Source: Jeotgalicoccus aerolatus (GTDB taxonomy: Bacteria > Bacillota > Bacilli > Staphylococcales > Salinicoccaceae). From it: a stretch of 64,000 nucleotides of DNA. Positions 60,922-64,000 of this stretch are shown here, one piece after another. Position 1 is the stretch's first letter, and every line of letters starts with the position of its first letter. Made by a program: the position numbers and the translations under genes. The notes under the pieces are model-generated. The model saw only the letters and a list, made by a program, of their open reading frames with translations. It ran no database searches and had not been told where the DNA came from. The DNA lies in the NCBI RefSeq assembly GCF_014635205.1, contig NZ_BMCN01000001.1, positions 1,116,001 to 1,180,000 of the forward strand, given 5' to 3'.

Positions 60922-62228
60922 GTAAGAAAGTACAATTCGGAGTCATGCTTCACGGACCGGGCGGTCATATGAATGCGTGGAGAAGTCCTGATGTGGCAAG
61001 CGATGCCAGTGTCAATTTAGAGCATTACAAAAATATTACTTTAAAATCTGAAGCAGCAGGTTTTTCATTTGTATTCGTTGCTGACGGCCTGTTTATAAAC
61101 GATAAATCTATTCCTCATTTCCTAAGCAGATTTGAACCGCTGACTTTACTCGGGGCACTTGCACCGATTACTTCTCACATCGGCCTTGTCGGAACTGTTT
61201 CGACATCTTACAGCGAGCCGTTCACTATCGCCCGCCAGCTGGCTTCTATCGATATGATGTCAGGCGGACGTGCCGGCTGGAATGTTGTCACATCGCCTTT
61301 AGAAGGCAGTGCTAAAAACTTCAGTAAAGATAAGCATCCCGAACACAGTCTCCGTTACGATATCGCTGATGAGCATTTAGCAGTCGTTCAAGGCTTATGG
61401 GATTCATGGGAAGATGATGCATTTATACGCGATAAGGCATCCGGCCAGTATTTCGATAAAGACAAAATGCACGAATTAAATTATGAAGGTGAGTTTTTCA
61501 AAATTGCCGGTCCTTTAAATATTGAACGTTCGCCCCAGGGTCAGCCGATTATATTCCAGGCAGGAGCGTCACCTAAGGGTTCAGCATTTGCGTCAAGAAA
61601 TGCCGATGCAGTATTTACGAATGCCAGCACTTTAGAAAAAGCTCAAGCAACCTATGCTGACCTTCGCCAGCAGGCAGCAGACAACGGCCGTAATCCAGAT
61701 GAGATTAAAGTTTTTCCAACGCTGCAGCCGATTGTCGGCAAAGATCATGAAGAAGTCAGAGCGCGTTATGACGCGATTAAAAATCTCGTAACGATTGAAG
61801 AAGCACTCGCTTACCTCGGCCGCTACTTTGATCATCACGACTTTACACAATACGATGTCGATGCCCCGTTCCCTGAACTTGGTGATATCGGTAAAAACAG
61901 TTTCCGCTCGACAACAGATGAAATTAAACGCCGTGCAAAAGAAAATAATTTAACGCTGCGTCAAGTGGCTATGGAAGAAACAACTAGAGAAAGTGCCTTT
62001 ATGGGCACATATGATGAAGTTGCCGATCAGATAATTGAATGGATCGATAACGATGGTGCAGACGGTTTCGTTCTGACACCGCATATTCTCGGCGATTTTT
62101 TCCACGACTTTATCGACAAAGTCATTCCAATCCTGGTCGCTAGAGGCTACTATGACATTTCATATGAAGGACAGACTTTAAGAGATGAACTCGGTTTGCC
62201 GTTTAAAGAGAACCGTTATGTCAAATAA
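60918..62228 (+). CDS. FMN-dependent monooxygenase, NtaA/DmoA family
   Basis: 436 residues. The family start LHGPGGHMNAWRSP and SGGRAGWNVVTS (about 112-124) are typical of the nitrilotriacetate/dibenzothiophene/sulfone monooxygenase class, which use reduced FMN from a partner reductase. Coupled by a 4-bp overlap to the interrupted luciferase-like gene. No flavin reductase is adjacent. Substrate unknown. Confidence 0.92.
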   Translation: MSKKVQFGVMLHGPGGHMNAWRSPDVASDASVNLEHYKNITLKSEAAGFSFVFVADGLFINDKSIPHFLSRFEPLTLLGALAPITSHIGLVGTVSTSYSEPFTIARQLASIDMMSGGRAGWNVVTSPLEGSAKNFSKDKHPEHSLRYDIADEHLAVVQGLWDSWEDDAFIRDKASGQYFDKDKMHELNYEGEFFKIAGPLNIERSPQGQPIIFQAGASPKGSAFASRNADAVFTNASTLEKAQATYADLRQQAADNGRNPDEIKVFPTLQPIVGKDHEEVRARYDAIKNLVTIEEALAYLGRYFDHHDFTQYDVDAPFPELGDIGKNSFRSTTDEIKRRAKENNLTLRQVAMEETTRESAFMGTYDEVADQIIEWIDNDGADGFVLTPHILGDFFHDFIDKVIPILVARGYYDISYEGQTLRDELGLPFKENRYVK

Positions 62229-62234
62229 ATAATT

Positions 62235-62287
62235 AAAAGCATCTAAGCTGTTGAGCCCCCTCTCCTCATCCGCTTAGATGCTTTTTT
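62235..62287 (+). terminator. Terminator of the monooxygenase gene
   Basis: Stem AAAAGCATCTAAGC / GCTTAGATGCTTTT with a T-run, 6 bp past the stop. Confidence 0.9.
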
Positions 62288-62302
62288 ATCGTTTTATTCT
62301 TA

Positions 62303-62316
62303 TGAAAGCGTTTTAA
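62303..62316. promoter_or_regulatory. cre-like site upstream of cstA
   Basis: TGAAAGCGTTTTAA, 13 of 14 to the CcpA consensus, 34 bp upstream of the cstA -35. Confidence 0.5.
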
Positions 62317-62349
62317 TTTTCTATTTTATCAAAATTATCAGAATACTTA

Positions 62350-62378
62350 TTGACGAAGTATATACCTCTTGCTACACT
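62350..62378 (+). promoter_or_regulatory. SigA promoter of the cstA gene
   Basis: -35 TTGACG (62350-62355), 17-bp spacer, -10 TACACT (62373-62378); start codon at 62420 lies about 41 bp further on. Confidence 0.65.
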
Positions 62379-62419
62379 TAGCATTAAATTTTTATTTTCC
62401 CAATGGCAGGAGGACTCAT

Positions 62420-63859
62420 ATGCTTACATTTTTTATCGCTTTATTTTTACTGATTGCAGGATACATCATTTACGGTAAATTAGTTGAGAAGATTTTTGTT
62501 ATCGATAATGACAATCCGACCCCGGCATATAAAACTAACGACGGTGTGGATTACATGCCGATGCACCCGATTAAAGGATGGCTGATACAGCTGTTAAATA
62601 TCGCGGGTCTTGGCCCCGTCTTCGGTGCTGTTGCTGGTGCTGTGTACGGTCCGCCCGCTTTAATCTGGATCGTTGTCGGCTGTATTTTTGCCGGTGCAGT
62701 CCACGACTACTTCGCCGGAATGCTCAGCTTAAGACATAACGGCTCCCAGTTCCCTGCTTTAGTGGAAAGATATTTGGGCAAAGGTGTAAAAGCATTTATC
62801 TATATTGTGTCACTTGCACTGATGATTTTAGTAACAGCGGCATTTACTGCAGGACCTGCAGAATTAATTTCTTTAAAAACAGATGGTGCGATTCCATTCT
62901 TTCTTGCACTAGTCATTATTTTTGCTTATTTTGTAATGGCAGCTGTACTGCCAATTAATAAAATTATCGGACGGATTTACCCGTTCTTTGGTGCAGTACT
63001 GATTATCATGGCTGTATCGGTTATGATTGGCCTGCTTGTTTCAGACACACCGATTCCGAACTTAACTTTAGAAAATCAGCATCCGGAAGGACTCCCTGTC
63101 TGGCCGCTCATTATGGTGACTATTTCATGCGGTGCGATCAGCGGATTCCACTCAACTCAGAGCCCGATTATCGCCCGGACAGTTAAGAAAGAATCGGACG
63201 GCAGAAAAGTATTTTTCGGTGCAATGATCGCTGAAGGTGTGATTGCCTTGATCTGGGCAACTGCCGGTATGACATTTTTCAATGGCACAGGCGGTCTTGC
63301 TGATGCATTAGCAGCAGGCGGTCCAGCAGGTGTTATCGATACAATCTCAATTGAAATGCTCGGTTCAGCCGGTGCAATCCTTGCATTTTTAGGTGCAATT
63401 ATTTTACCAATTACAACTGGAGATACAGCACTCCGTTCATCCCGCATGATGTTAACAGAAGCTGTTACCAGCATCAGAAAGAGCGGTAAAACGCCAAAAA
63501 TGATCTGGATGACAATCTGTGTCGGTGTGCCTGCCTTTCTCCTTTCAACGATAGATTACACTTTCCTGTGGAGATATTTAGGATTTACTAACCAGACAGT
63601 TGCAGCTACCATGCTGTGGGTTGCGACCGTTTATCTCTTAAAAGAAGGCAAACTGCACTACATTGCAGGAATCCCTGCCTTGTTCATGACAGGCGTCGTC
63701 GGCACATACTTCCTGTATGCCCCTGAGACGCTGAATTTAGACTACGGTATATCCGTAATTGGCGGACTTGTTCCGGTCGCTGTCACAGGCTTCCTGTATG
63801 TCAGAGCGATTTTTAAACAGCGCAGCATCAGAATTGAAAATGCAGCCTACGAACAATAA
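62420..63859 (+). CDS. cstA: CstA-family peptide/pyruvate transporter
   Basis: 479 residues from ATG 62420 behind AGGAGG. About 13 membrane segments; family motifs GPVFGAVAGAVYGPPALIW (about 73-91), GAVHDYFAGM and FHSTQSPIIARTV are visible. CstA-type carbon-starvation proteins import peptides or pyruvate when carbon is short. The cre site upstream fits such control. This is the short CstA form, lacking the C-terminal extension. Confidence 0.92.
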   Translation: MLTFFIALFLLIAGYIIYGKLVEKIFVIDNDNPTPAYKTNDGVDYMPMHPIKGWLIQLLNIAGLGPVFGAVAGAVYGPPALIWIVVGCIFAGAVHDYFAGMLSLRHNGSQFPALVERYLGKGVKAFIYIVSLALMILVTAAFTAGPAELISLKTDGAIPFFLALVIIFAYFVMAAVLPINKIIGRIYPFFGAVLIIMAVSVMIGLLVSDTPIPNLTLENQHPEGLPVWPLIMVTISCGAISGFHSTQSPIIARTVKKESDGRKVFFGAMIAEGVIALIWATAGMTFFNGTGGLADALAAGGPAGVIDTISIEMLGSAGAILAFLGAIILPITTGDTALRSSRMMLTEAVTSIRKSGKTPKMIWMTICVGVPAFLLSTIDYTFLWRYLGFTNQTVAATMLWVATVYLLKEGKLHYIAGIPALFMTGVVGTYFLYAPETLNLDYGISVIGGLVPVAVTGFLYVRAIFKQRSIRIENAAYEQ

Positions 63860-63900
63860 CTGCACTCTAAAATATGTAACTTTAAGTTTATTATTTTAAT

Positions 63901-63936
63901 AAAAGCATGCCCTTATATGATACTGGGCATGCTTTT
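63901..63936 (+). terminator. Terminator of the cstA gene
   Basis: Stem AAAAGCATGCCC / GGGCATGCTTTT with following T-run. Sequence from 63942 to the end shows no feature. Confidence 0.9.
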
Positions 63937-64000
63937 TTTATATAGTTTACAAGGTATGGATTTTCGGGTGATAACGGTGATTTCCCGTTGTGATTCAAAT

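Overview
The window reads as chromosome of a low-to-moderate-GC Firmicute, most likely a non-Staphylococcus member of the Staphylococcaceae (Jeotgalicoccus/Salinicoccus-like). This is an inference from gene content: a staphylococcal-style molybdopterin cluster, PhoPR, a ScdA-family relative, strong AGGAGG ribosome sites, SigA-type promoters and CcpA-type cre sites. No rRNA, tRNA, CRISPR array, prophage or insertion sequence was recognised.

Layout. (1) 1-5880 is a visibly AT-rich accessory block: a minus-strand operon (RraA-like protein, TRAP transporter DctP/DctQ/DctM, nitrilase-family amidohydrolase running off the left edge), a type I restriction specificity (hsdS) pseudogene with two in-frame stops, and an intact tyrosine recombinase. 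(2) 5890-12404: dihydropyrimidinase, a small coiled-coil membrane protein, a CNNM/CorC-family transporter with a long leader containing a short ORF, and the CydDC exporter. (3) 12462-18978: molybdenum cofactor genes moaA-mobA-moaD-moaE-mobB-moeA, divergent moaC, and moaB-moeB, with a 7 x 41-bp tandem repeat between moaC and moaB. (4) 19175-25364: phoPR, a RIC/ScdA-like protein that has lost most metal ligands, a conserved hypothetical, a LOG protein, GNAT and small proteins. (5) 25470-39493: a peptide ABC transporter region with four OppA paralogs on the minus strand (one missing about 300 internal residues in frame), oppCBDF on the plus strand, a 5 x 42-bp repeat, and an inserted operon of acyltransferase, zinc-ribbon membrane protein and esterase. 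(6) 39634-46090: DUF456 protein, MFS efflux protein and LysR regulator; a DUF402 protein; a GntR(YtrA-like)-controlled ABC transporter. (7) 46306-51735: arginine biosynthesis argF-C-J-B-D. (8) 51786-63859: an SDR, YebC, an NAD(P)-binding protein, MFS, a dicarboxylate/amino-acid symporter, a GNAT, a thioredoxin-fold protein, TrhO, a 4 x 42-bp repeat, a luciferase-like pseudogene with one ochre codon, an NtaA-family monooxygenase and a CstA-family peptide/pyruvate transporter.

How it fits together. Much of the window concerns scavenging: TRAP substrate uptake, oligopeptide import (OppA paralogs plus OppCBDF), CstA and a glutamate/dicarboxylate symporter. Several of these have cre-like sites nearby, suggesting carbon catabolite control. 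The Moco cluster is nearly self-contained. The observations most worth following are three unrelated-in-sequence but same-architecture intergenic repeats (units of 41, 42 and 42 bp, each folding into a hairpin), the CNNM-gene leader whose short ORF ends just before a hairpin covering the ribosome site, the internally deleted OppA, the metal-ligand-depleted RIC homolog and the hsdS/recombinase remnant.
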